Assembly (NCBI GenBank): GCA_023390485.1
Contig: JAEWCT010000405.1
Span: 1-5,439 of the forward strand
Source of the DNA: Pseudomonadota bacterium
GTDB lineage: Bacteria; Pseudomonadota; Alphaproteobacteria; Rhizobiales; Hyphomicrobiaceae
Length of the DNA: 5,439 nt
Reading direction: 5' to 3'
Under the pieces are notes generated by a model. That model did not search any database. It was not told the origin of the DNA and worked only from the letters and a program-made list of their open reading frames with translations. The position numbers and the translations under genes were made by a program. Positions 1 to 5,254 of this stretch are shown here, piece after piece (positions within the stretch are counted from its first letter, which is position 1; each line of letters starts with the position of its first letter).

Positions 1-47
1 GCTCCGGTGCGGTACCGAGTGTGCCGCGGAAGAAGAAAGAAGAGTAA
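1..47 (+). CDS. 3' end of an upstream gene (unidentified; ClpA is a weak guess)
   Basis: An open frame entering from the left edge ends at TAA 45-47. The 14 residues visible read SGAVPSVPRKKKEE, a charged lysine/glutamate-rich tail. A strong intrinsic terminator begins 5 bases after the stop, which supports a genuine gene end here. The family cannot be identified from so short a tail. In related Hyphomicrobiales, clpA (ATPase subunit of the ClpAP protease) can lie near HIT-family genes and often ends in a low-complexity charged tail, so ClpA is one possibility, but this is inference from loosely remembered gene order and not from any domain seen here. Confidence 0.5.
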   Translation, partial: SGAVPSVPRKKKEE

Positions 48-52
48 GGTTC

Positions 53-81
53 AACGGCACGGCCTTCGGGTCGTGCCGTTT
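53..81 (+). terminator. Intrinsic terminator with UUCG tetraloop
   Basis: Bases 53-61 (AACGGCACG) pair perfectly with 72-80 (CGTGCCGTT). The stem continues inward through a G-U pair (62/71) and two C-G pairs (63/70, 64/69), closing the loop TTCG at 65-68 on a C-G pair. This C(UUCG)G form is the exceptionally stable tetraloop class. The U tract is short (three T at 79-81, then CCCT). It lies 5 bases after the stop of the upstream gene and 54 bases before the next start codon, where a terminator is expected. Confidence 0.85.
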
Positions 82-134
82 CCCTATCTGGCAATCCGTA
101 AACCCATGAAAATCAGCGAGGCTCGCGTTAGCCT

Positions 135-368
135 ATGATCTGGCTCGCTGCTTCTTTGCTCGCGGTGTCGTCGGGATTGATGGGTTTAGGCTGGTTTGCG
201 CCTGCCCTCATAAGCGCCGCCGTCGTTGCGGTTATTGCTATCGACAGCATTGAAGCCAACGAGATCACTTTGCATCAGGCCGGTAGCCTGGTGCTCGTCG
301 TGGCGGCCAGCTTTCTCATCTGGCGCGCCGGCCTCGCCTTGAGGCGTTCCTTCTCTCGGACGCGTTAG
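135..368 (+). CDS. Small two-helix membrane protein, family not recognised
   Basis: This 77-residue protein has two hydrophobic segments, roughly residues 2-35 (Trp3, Trp20, Ala/Val/Leu/Ile rich) and 49-67, joined by a short acidic loop at 36-47 (IDSIEANEITLH). It ends in a strongly basic tail, residues 69-77 (RRSFSRTR at the end), so under the positive-inside rule the C-terminus is probably cytoplasmic and the protein a helical hairpin in the inner membrane. An in-frame TAG at 129-131 leaves ATG 135 as the first possible start. There is no strong Shine-Dalgarno; a GCGAGG stretch near 116-121 is rather far away. Codon use resembles that of the neighbours, and it occupies its own gap between a terminator and the convergent HIT gene 21 bases away. 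I do not recognise the family. It is probably a real gene, but spurious coding cannot be excluded. Confidence 0.6.
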   Translation: MIWLAASLLAVSSGLMGLGWFAPALISAAVVAVIAIDSIEANEITLHQAGSLVLVVAASFLIWRAGLALRRSFSRTR

Positions 369-389
369 CCGGCGTGCGCTAGATGCGGT

Positions 390-815
390 CTACTTCGCCG
401 CCAGCGCAGCTTTCAGCTTCTCAGCGTTAGCGGCCAGCACCGAGCCCTCTTCCATATTTCGAGCGTGCAAATTGAGCGGCTTTCCCTCGAAGCGGGGAAT
501 GATGTGGAAATGCAGGTGGAAGACGGTCTGGCCGCCGGCGGGCTCATTGAATTGCGCGATGCTGATGCCGTCCGCTGCAAAGGCCGCTTTTGCTGCGGTC
601 GCCACCTTTTGCACGAGCGGGATGACCTTTGCGAGCACGGCCGGGTCGGCGTCCAAGAGATTGCGCGACGGAACCTTGGGAACGACCAAGACGTGGCCAG
701 GGGACTGGGGCATCACATCCATGAAGACGATCGCATCGGCATCCTCGTAGACTTTGTGGCACGGAATTTCGCCGCGCAGGATCTTTGCGAAGATGTTGTT
801 TGCGTCGTAGGCCAT
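390..815 (-). CDS. HIT family hydrolase (HINT-like)
   Basis: A 141-residue histidine-triad protein, complete and of the usual length for the bacterial HINT branch. The N-terminal stretch NIFAKILRGEIPCHKVYED (residues 7-25) is the typical HIT opening. SPGHVLVVPK lies at 38-47, and the triad HLHFHIIPR at 100-108 supplies His100, His102 and His104; by analogy with HINT1 the middle histidine is the nucleophile. Such enzymes hydrolyse phosphoramidates and acyl-adenylates of AMP or GMP in the cytoplasm; the natural substrate of this one is unknown. A good Shine-Dalgarno, AGGTGG on the minus strand (822-827), sits 6 bases before the ATG. The FemAB-like gene ends 48 bases upstream on the same strand, so the two are probably cotranscribed. 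The tail is alanine/lysine rich. Confidence 0.95.
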   Translation of the reverse strand: MAYDANNIFAKILRGEIPCHKVYEDADAIVFMDVMPQSPGHVLVVPKVPSRNLLDADPAVLAKVIPLVQKVATAAKAAFAADGISIAQFNEPAGGQTVFHLHFHIIPRFEGKPLNLHARNMEEGSVLAANAEKLKAALAAK

Positions 816-863
816 GATGTTCCACCTAGCTGAACCCGCAGCGACCTCTCGCTCGGCGCCGCT

Positions 864-2042
864 TCAGGCCTCGTCTTTGCGATAGGGGCCCATTTCGGTC
901 AAGTCGGCATTGAACCGGGATATGGCTTCGCGCTCCTGTTTGAGAAAACGTTCCACTGCTCGCTCCAGAGCCGGGTCGGCGAGCCAATGGGCCGAGTATG
1001 TTGCGACCGGAAGATAGCCGCGCGCGAGCTTGTGTTCTCCCTGGGCGCCGGCTTCGACGCGCGGAAGCCCGTGCGCGATAGCGTACTCGATCGCCTGATA
1101 GTAGCAGACCTCGAAATGCAACGCCGGATGGTGCTCTGTGGCGCCCCAATAGCGGCCGTAAAGGCAGTCGCCGCCGATGAGGTTCAGGGCGCCGGCGATA
1201 TAGCGCCCGTGCCGTTTCGCGAAGACCAAGAGGCAGCGCTCCGCCATCGCCTGACCGAGGAGCGAGAAGAACGTTCGATTGAGATACGGCCGGCCCCACT
1301 TGCGGTTTCCGGTGTCCATGTAGAACGCGAACATAGCATCCCAATGGGCCTCGCCGATACCTCGGCCGGCGACGTGCTCGATCTCGATGCCCGGTGAAAG
1401 CGCGGCCTGCCGCTCCTTTCGGATCGCCTTGCGTTTGCGGGATGCCAAACTCGCGAGAAAATCGTCGAAAGACGCGTAGCTCTGGTTCTGCCAATGGAAC
1501 TGCTGGCCGATGCGCGTGTGGAAGCCAAGGGCGCGCAGCCGTTCGGCAACCTCTTCCTTCAGAAATGTCATATGCACAGAGGAAAGGCCGCCGAGGCGCG
1601 CAGCCTCGATTGCGGCGGCCGCCATCAATTGCTCGTCGGCGTAGGAGGTGGCGCCCGGCTTCACGAGAAGGCGCGGACCGGGGACGGGCGTAAACGGCAC
1701 CGCGATCTGCAGCTTCGGATAATAGCGTCCACCTGCCTGAGCGTAGGCGTCGGCCCAGCCGTGATCGAAGACGTATTCGCCCTGACTATGTGATTTCAGA
1801 TAAGCGGGCGCCGCCGCGGCGATCGCACCATTCTCATCCTCGAGTATGAGATGACGGGGCAGCCAGCCACTCTTGCTGCCGACTGCGTGCGACTCTTCCA
1901 ACGCTTTCAGAAAGGCGTGCGAGACAAAGGGATTGAATTCTGCGGGGTCGGGATTGGCGCAAGCATCCCACTGCGCCGCATCGATTGATGCGATCGACGG
2001 CGCAAGCTTCACCGCTGTCTCGGAAGATATCGGCATCGTCAC
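864..2042 (-). CDS. FemAB-like GNAT-fold acyltransferase (PF04339)
   Basis: A 392-residue protein matching the widespread proteobacterial FemAB_like family (PF04339, formerly DUF482), whose members are about 380-400 residues. The hallmark is the C-terminal block at about 284-353: GALNLIGGD, then GRYWGATE (296-303), FEVCYYQAIEYAI (310-322), EAGAQGEHKLARGY (330-343) and SAHW (350-353). An N-terminal segment near 37-66 (NPFVSHAFLKALEES and following) and a basic helix SRKRKAIRKER (201-211) are also typical. It has two GNAT-like halves, as in Fem peptidyltransferases, but the substrate is unknown and the label peptidoglycan biosynthesis protein is only by homology. No signal peptide is seen, so it is cytoplasmic. 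The start is GTG 2042; an in-frame ATG two codons on (2036) is an alternative. An in-frame TAA upstream with no intervening start codon rules out longer forms. Shine-Dalgarno support is weak for both starts. Confidence 0.9.
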   Translation of the reverse strand: MTMPISSETAVKLAPSIASIDAAQWDACANPDPAEFNPFVSHAFLKALEESHAVGSKSGWLPRHLILEDENGAIAAAAPAYLKSHSQGEYVFDHGWADAYAQAGGRYYPKLQIAVPFTPVPGPRLLVKPGATSYADEQLMAAAAIEAARLGGLSSVHMTFLKEEVAERLRALGFHTRIGQQFHWQNQSYASFDDFLASLASRKRKAIRKERQAALSPGIEIEHVAGRGIGEAHWDAMFAFYMDTGNRKWGRPYLNRTFFSLLGQAMAERCLLVFAKRHGRYIAGALNLIGGDCLYGRYWGATEHHPALHFEVCYYQAIEYAIAHGLPRVEAGAQGEHKLARGYLPVATYSAHWLADPALERAVERFLKQEREAISRFNADLTEMGPYRKDEA

Positions 2043-2060
2043 CGTTGCTGTGAAGGCTCT

Positions 2061-2089
2061 AGTTTACGCAACTCCTTCGCAAGAACCAA
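2061..2089 (-). promoter_or_regulatory. Candidate sigma-70 promoter for the acyltransferase-HIT pair
   Basis: Read on the minus strand, TTGGTT (plus-strand 2084-2089) and TAAACT (2061-2066) are separated by 17 bases, and the -10 element lies 18 bases before the GTG start at 2042. Each hexamer matches the consensus at about four of six positions. It lies in the 99-base gap between the phosphodiesterase stop and the acyltransferase start. This is suggestive only; read-through from the ridA-phosphodiesterase pair is the alternative. Confidence 0.3.
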
Positions 2090-2141
2090 ATCACCTTAAA
2101 CAGGGCAGGTCCGCGTTGCTTGCGGTGATCCGAAGTTATCG

Positions 2142-2891
2142 TTAAGGGCGAAAGCCTTCGAAGATCATGGCATCGGCGCAGGTGGCGGCGATGCGGCGCT
2201 GCTTCGGTGTTCTTACCGTCCAAGTAAATAGCGGAAGACCCGAAACGCGGCGAACGTATTCGGTGACTGGCGTCGGCAGGGCATCGACTTGATACGCATA
2301 GAAATCAGGCGAAACGGGGCCGGACTCGAGCAAATTGCGGAGGGCCGAAGCGCGCTTCCTATTGATCTTGCGCGACCACCAACCGGCGCCCGTGAAGCTT
2401 CCCGAAACAATGCCGCACGGAATTTCGGGCGCCAGGCCGCGTACAGTCGCCATCACATCCGGATCGAACGACATCAGGGCCGCGGGGCCGCGATATTCCG
2501 AGACGAGCGTCGTGACGTTGGCGAGAAAATCGCGGTCCGGCGGATCCCATTCGCTTTTGATTTCGATAAGCAGCGGCACCCGGCCGCCAACGAGATCAAG
2601 GAGGCCCGCGAGCGTCAAAATCGCGGTTCTCCCGACGCGATAGCGAAGTGAGCCGAGGTCACGTTCCCTGACGGCTGCGAGTGGGCCGCGGCCGTCGACG
2701 AGCCGGTTCAACGTTTCATCGTGAAAGACGACCGGGAATCCGCCCTTGATCGGCCGTATATCGCATTCGATGCCGTAGCCGGCGTCGATCGCCGCCTCGA
2801 AGGCGTGATCCGTATTCTCGATGATCCCGCGTTTCGCGTCGTGCAGTCCGCGGTGTGCGATCGGACGGAGGAAGGCTGCACGATCGAGCAT
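2142..2891 (-). CDS. Cytosolic glycerophosphodiester phosphodiesterase
   Basis: A 249-residue GDPD-family protein (PF03009) of normal length for the short cytosolic UgpQ-like type; there is no signal peptide. Catalytic and metal-binding motifs are all visible: AHRG (His13, Arg14), ENTDHAF (Glu25, Asn26), the metal pair ECD (Glu42, Asp44), the second catalytic histidine in VVFHDETLNR (His57), LIEIKS (Glu110, Lys112), SFDP (141-144) and TWTV (223-226). It should hydrolyse glycerophosphodiesters such as glycerophosphocholine or glycerophosphoethanolamine to glycerol-3-phosphate and an alcohol, feeding phospholipid turnover; Mg2+ or Ca2+ dependence is known for the family. Its ATG is 4 bases after the stop of the RidA-like gene. 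It has no obvious Shine-Dalgarno of its own, so translational coupling is likely. Confidence 0.94.
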   Translation of the reverse strand: MLDRAAFLRPIAHRGLHDAKRGIIENTDHAFEAAIDAGYGIECDIRPIKGGFPVVFHDETLNRLVDGRGPLAAVRERDLGSLRYRVGRTAILTLAGLLDLVGGRVPLLIEIKSEWDPPDRDFLANVTTLVSEYRGPAALMSFDPDVMATVRGLAPEIPCGIVSGSFTGAGWWSRKINRKRASALRNLLESGPVSPDFYAYQVDALPTPVTEYVRRVSGLPLFTWTVRTPKQRRIAATCADAMIFEGFRP

Positions 2892-2895
2892 GGCG

Positions 2896-3363
2896 TCAGC
2901 GAATTTTCAGGATGGCATCGATCTCGACGCAGGTGCCGAGCGGGAGGCTTGAAACGCCGACGGCGGACCGCGTGTGGCGGCCGGCGTCGCCCAAAACCGC
3001 GACGAGAAGATCGGATGCACCGTTGATGATTTTGGGATGATCGGCAAATTCCGGTGTCGAGGCGACGAAGCCCGTCAACCTCAAGACCTGGACGATGCGT
3101 TCGAGGTCGCCAAGAGCCGCCTTCGCCTGTGCCAGCAAGCTCAGCGCCGAGGCCTTTGCCGCGGCTTGTCCGTCTTCAATGGAGACGCCCCCGCCGAGGA
3201 GGCCCGTCAACACGCGGCCGGTGGCGTCCTTGGCGATCTGTCCGGAAATGAAAAGCTGGTCCCCGGAGATGAGAAAAGGCACGTAATTGGCGACGGGTTG
3301 GGGGGCGTCCGGCAGTTTAAGCCCCAATTGGGAAAGCCTTTGCTCGACTGTTGTCATCGTCAT
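2896..3363 (-). CDS. RidA/YjgF/YER057c/UK114 family protein
   Basis: With the start at ATG 3363 the protein is 155 residues, matching the longer RidA subgroup (about 150-155 residues) that begins with a helix like VEQRLSQLGLKLPDAP. Family signatures are LFISGQIAKD (about residues 37-46), the mid helix with KAALGDLERIVQVLRLTGFV, and the C-terminal RSAVGVSSLPLGTCVEIDAI (about 132-151). This includes the arginine (Arg132) equivalent to the catalytic Arg105 of E. coli RidA and the VEID acidic position (Glu147). Members are cytosolic trimers; classical RidA hydrolyses reactive enamine/imine intermediates from PLP enzymes. Activity in this subgroup is less established. The frame stays open upstream to ATG 3420, but that adds 19 residues of unlike sequence. 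ATG 3363 has an AGGT (3368-3371 on the complement) 4 bases away; ATG 3357 is a further option. First gene of a tight pair with the phosphodiesterase. Confidence 0.9.
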   Translation of the reverse strand: MTMTTVEQRLSQLGLKLPDAPQPVANYVPFLISGDQLFISGQIAKDATGRVLTGLLGGGVSIEDGQAAAKASALSLLAQAKAALGDLERIVQVLRLTGFVASTPEFADHPKIINGASDLLVAVLGDAGRHTRSAVGVSSLPLGTCVEIDAILKIR

Positions 3364-3414
3364 GATTACCTGCAGCTGGAATTCCGGTAGAGCATGTGCC
3401 GTGCTGACGCCTCT

Positions 3415-3442
3415 TTGCAATGCCTTATCTGCGAACTAGACT
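3415..3442 (+). promoter_or_regulatory. Candidate promoter for eipB
   Basis: TTGCAA (3415-3420) and TAGACT (3437-3442) are spaced by 16 bases, about 43 bases before the eipB ATG. Each hexamer agrees with the sigma-70 consensus at four of six positions. It lies in the 121-base divergent region between the RidA-like gene and eipB, which must also carry the minus-strand promoter. I could not place that one convincingly. Support is by eye only. Confidence 0.33.
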
Positions 3443-3484
3443 GTTGCCGTCGTAAGTCTGTCCAGCCGGAAAGCGAGTAAGCCA

Positions 3485-4354
3485 ATGACCATGCGGAAGG
3501 GCTCTGCCACGTTCGCGCTTCTCGTCCTCGCAGTTCTGATGCCTGTCCAACCGGCTGCTGCGGCTGAACCAATTGCGTTTGCTCCGCATCGCGCCGTCTA
3601 CGAGCTTTCGATGGGGACCTCGACTGCGGGCTCCGGCGTAACGGGCGTAACCGGCCGGATGGTTTACGAGCTGAGCGGTTCGCCCTGCGATGGCTATACG
3701 CAGAACATGCGTTTCGTGACGGTGATGACCAACCAGGAAGGGACCGAGACGCTGAGCGATCTCAGGAACTCGAGCTGGGAGGAAGCGGACGCGAAGAAAC
3801 TCAGATTTTCCTCAACGCAATATCAAAACGACAAACTTGCCGACACGAGCCAAGGGGATGCGGCGCGCTCGAAGGGCGCAACGCCTGTTGTCGGTGTTGA
3901 TCTCGTGAAGCCCGCGAAGAAGCGCGTGTCGCTGCCTCAGGATATTTACTTTCCGATGCAACACGCTTCGACGCTGGTGCAGGCGGCCAAGAGTGGCGTG
4001 AAGATGTTTGCTGCCAATCTCTATGATGGGTCGGAGCAGGGCGAGAAATACTACCTGACCAACACGGTCATCGGCAAAAAGTACGAGCAGAATACCAAGG
4101 CCGTGCCAGCTTCATTCAAGGGGGCCGACGCGCTGGCCACCGTCGATTCCTGGCCGATGATGATCAGTTATTTCGATGCCGGGAAGGACAAGCACGATCA
4201 GACGCCTGCTTACGAATTGTCCTTCCGCTATTTCGAGAACGGTGTCACCAGCGATTTGAATATCGACTATGGTGAGTTTTCGATCAGGGGCCAATTGAAG
4301 GAACTGACGTTGCTGGCTCCTGGCAAATGCCCGGATACGAAGGCCGTGCACTAA
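3485..4354 (+). CDS. eipB: Periplasmic cell envelope integrity protein EipB (DUF1849)
   Basis: This 289-residue protein begins with a Sec signal peptide: Arg4-Lys5, a hydrophobic core at about 8-20, and a likely cleavage after AAA at 25-27, before Glu28. The mature part matches the EipB/DUF1849 family of alphaproteobacteria: HRAVYELSM (35-43) opening, GRMVYELSG (57-65), TNQEGTETLSDLRN (82-95), FPMQHASTLV (156-165), a tyrosine-rich DGSEQGEKYY strand (181-190), YELSFRYFENGVTSDLNIDYGEF (243-265) and LKELTLL (271-277). In Brucella, EipB is a periplasmic spiral beta-sheet protein needed for envelope integrity and virulence, with a conserved disulfide between one early and one late cysteine. Here the only two cysteines, Cys68 and Cys282, fit that pair. 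ATG 3485 is used; ATG 3491, two codons on, is also possible. The Shine-Dalgarno is weak (AGCGAG about 6 bases upstream). The gene is monocistronic, divergent from the RidA-like gene and convergent with the DUF3572 gene. Confidence 0.9.
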   Translation: MTMRKGSATFALLVLAVLMPVQPAAAAEPIAFAPHRAVYELSMGTSTAGSGVTGVTGRMVYELSGSPCDGYTQNMRFVTVMTNQEGTETLSDLRNSSWEEADAKKLRFSSTQYQNDKLADTSQGDAARSKGATPVVGVDLVKPAKKRVSLPQDIYFPMQHASTLVQAAKSGVKMFAANLYDGSEQGEKYYLTNTVIGKKYEQNTKAVPASFKGADALATVDSWPMMISYFDAGKDKHDQTPAYELSFRYFENGVTSDLNIDYGEFSIRGQLKELTLLAPGKCPDTKAVH

Positions 4355-4380
4355 CCGCGCGAGATCGCCTCTCAGCGGTT
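4353..4380. terminator. Possible bidirectional hairpin between convergent genes
   Basis: AACCGC (4353-4358, starting in the eipB stop codon) pairs with GCGGTT (4375-4380). After a small internal loop, GAGA (4361-4364) pairs with TCTC (4370-4373) around a 5-base loop. It lies in the 37-base gap between the convergent eipB and DUF3572 genes and could serve both. Neither strand has a T tract after the stem, so it is not a textbook intrinsic terminator. Confidence 0.4.
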
Positions 4381-4391
4381 AGCGGCGGTTA

Positions 4392-4682
4392 TCAGAAGTC
4401 CGATCCCACCAGCAAATGATGGGCTGGACCCATTAACGCGGGATCGACGCCGGCCTCTTGGCAGAACGACAGCAAAAGTCCTTCATCGGAAAGAATATAT
4501 TCGAACGTCGCAGACTGAAGCTCGCGAGAATTTGCGACGTTTCGTAGGTCGTCGGGCATAATTCCCGTCAACCCGAGAAAACGCGAGCTCTGCGTTGAAT
4601 CGGCCAGGAGAAAAGTCAGCACCTGCAACGCTAGCGCTTCGGCATCATCCTTGGACAGAGGCTTTGATCGCGACCGAAACAT
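4392..4682 (-). CDS. DUF3572 domain-containing protein
   Basis: This 96-residue soluble protein matches the small alphaproteobacterial DUF3572 family: an N-terminal helix LSKDDAEALALQVLTFLLAD (9-28), SRFLGLTGIMPDDLRNVA (33-50), an amphipathic stretch ending at FEYILSDEGLLLSFCQEAGVDP (60-81), and a short tail. There is no signal peptide, membrane segment or metal motif, and the predicted content is almost all helical. Its function is unknown. In many Hyphomicrobiales the family is encoded next to divK, as here, divergently, so a link to cell-cycle control is plausible but unproven. ATG 4682 is preceded at 6 bases by AGGA (4689-4692 on the complement), a good Shine-Dalgarno. The upstream region is shared with divK and contains a CtrA-like box only 15 bases from this start codon. 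Confidence 0.88.
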   Translation of the reverse strand: MFRSRSKPLSKDDAEALALQVLTFLLADSTQSSRFLGLTGIMPDDLRNVANSRELQSATFEYILSDEGLLLSFCQEAGVDPALMGPAHHLLVGSDF

Positions 4683-4697
4683 AGCGGTTCCTATGGG

Positions 4698-4722
4698 TTA
4701 GCTGACGTTAACTGTTGGTTAC
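4698..4722 (+). promoter_or_regulatory. Candidate CtrA binding site in the DUF3572-divK divergent region
   Basis: TTAA (4708-4711) is followed after exactly 7 bases by TTAC (4719-4722), one mismatch from the CtrA consensus TTAA-N7-TTAA. A further TTAG half-site at 4698-4701 lies 6 bases before the first. It is 77 bases upstream of the preferred divK start and 15 bases upstream of the DUF3572 start. In Caulobacter, divK is a known CtrA target, which raises the prior. Binding here is inferred, not shown. Confidence 0.5.
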
Positions 4723-4758
4723 TGCTTTCGAGGCAAAGATGACCCAAGGTTTAGCCGA

Positions 4759-4763
4759 GAATC
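4759..4763. promoter_or_regulatory. GANTC (CcrM-type) methylation site upstream of divK
   Basis: GAATC lies 36 bases before the preferred divK ATG, and a second GAATC lies at 4812-4816 just inside the gene. GANTC is the target of CcrM, the cell-cycle methyltransferase conserved in this class; GcrA acts at methylated promoter sites in Caulobacter. A five-base motif can occur by chance, so a regulatory role is only a possibility. Confidence 0.35.
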
Positions 4764-4799
4764 GGTGCACAACGACCGCGATGGAGAGTGGGCGGTTCT

Positions 4800-5231
4800 A
4801 TGACGTATCAGGAATCCGGAACGAACGTCGAGCGTCGCGTGCCTGAAATGCGACCCACGACCCGATCTGTTCTGATCGTCGAGGACAACGAGCTCAACAT
4901 GAAGCTCTTCAACGATCTCCTCGTGGCCCACGGCTACAAGACGATACAGACGAGGAATGGCTTCGACGCGCTTGAGCTGGCGCGCAAGCACCGTCCGGAT
5001 CTCATACTGATGGACATCCAGTTGCCTGAGGTGTCCGGCCTCGAGGTGACGAGATGGCTCAAGGATGATGACAGTCTCCGTGAAATCCCAATCGTCGCAG
5101 TAACAGCCTTCGCAATGAAGGGAGACGAGGAGAGGATACGGTCAGGAGGCTGCGAGGCGTACATTTCGAAACCGATTTCGGTGATGGCGTTTCTCGAAAC
5201 CGTTCGAAAGTTCATCGGCCCGTCTAAGTAG
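4800..5231 (+). CDS. divK: Single-domain response regulator DivK
   Basis: A stand-alone receiver domain of 143 residues from ATG 4800. The core starts near residue 22: [20 protein letters not shown], with the acidic pocket Glu28/Asp29, the phospho-acceptor Asp72 in [13 protein letters not shown], switch Thr102 in VAVTAFAM, and Lys124 in ISKPI. The [20 protein letters not shown] and [15 protein letters not shown] blocks are characteristic of DivK. In Caulobacter, DivJ phosphorylates and PleC dephosphorylates DivK, which acts through DivL to restrain CckA and hence CtrA; kinase partners may differ in other families. Start choice is uncertain: GTG 4788 adds four residues but lacks a usable Shine-Dalgarno; ATG 4800 has GGAGAG (4783-4788) 11 bases upstream; ATG 4848 gives a 127-residue form closest to the usual DivK length, but no clear Shine-Dalgarno precedes it. 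The stop is 23 bases before pleD, so the two are likely one operon. Confidence 0.95.
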   Translation: MTYQESGTNVERRVPEMRPTTRSVLIVEDNELNMKLFNDLLVAHGYKTIQTRNGFDALELARKHRPDLILMDIQLPEVSGLEVTRWLKDDDSLREIPIVAVTAFAMKGDEERIRSGGCEAYISKPISVMAFLETVRKFIGPSK

Positions 5232-5254
5232 CTCGTCTCGTAGATTTGTGATCC

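Noticed and set aside
465..833. A 122-residue plus-strand open frame opposite the HIT gene
   Set aside because: It lies antisense to a complete HIT protein with an intact triad, and its translation resembles no protein family; such frames are common in GC-rich genes.
987..1397. Plus-strand open frame of 136 residues within the acyltransferase gene, plus other long frames there
   Set aside because: The minus-strand frame has the full conserved PF04339 block across the same bases; the antisense frames are low-information and rich in Arg, Ala and Gly.
2090..2129. Inverted repeat ATCACC (2090-2095) / GGTGAT (2124-2129) in the gap after the phosphodiesterase gene
   Set aside because: The stem is only 6 pairs with a 28-base loop and overlaps the region of the candidate promoter; on the minus strand it is followed by only a mixed T-rich stretch. 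Too weak to call a terminator or operator.
2974..3390. Plus-strand 138-residue frame opposite the RidA-like gene
   Set aside because: It is a shadow of the well-supported RidA family protein and has no ribosome binding site or recognisable domain.
3364..3420. A 19-residue N-terminal extension of the RidA-like protein from ATG 3420
   Set aside because: The extension does not fit the family's usual start or length, whereas ATG 3363 gives 155 residues and has an AGGT nearby; the extension would also occupy much of the divergent promoter region.
3636..3655. Tandem GGCGTAAC-type repeat within eipB
   Set aside because: It encodes a short Gly-Val-Thr repeat inside the conserved protein and is explained by coding sequence.
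4719..4991. Minus-strand 90-residue frame overlapping the divK promoter and 5' end
   Set aside because: It is antisense to the conserved receiver domain of DivK and has no family resemblance.
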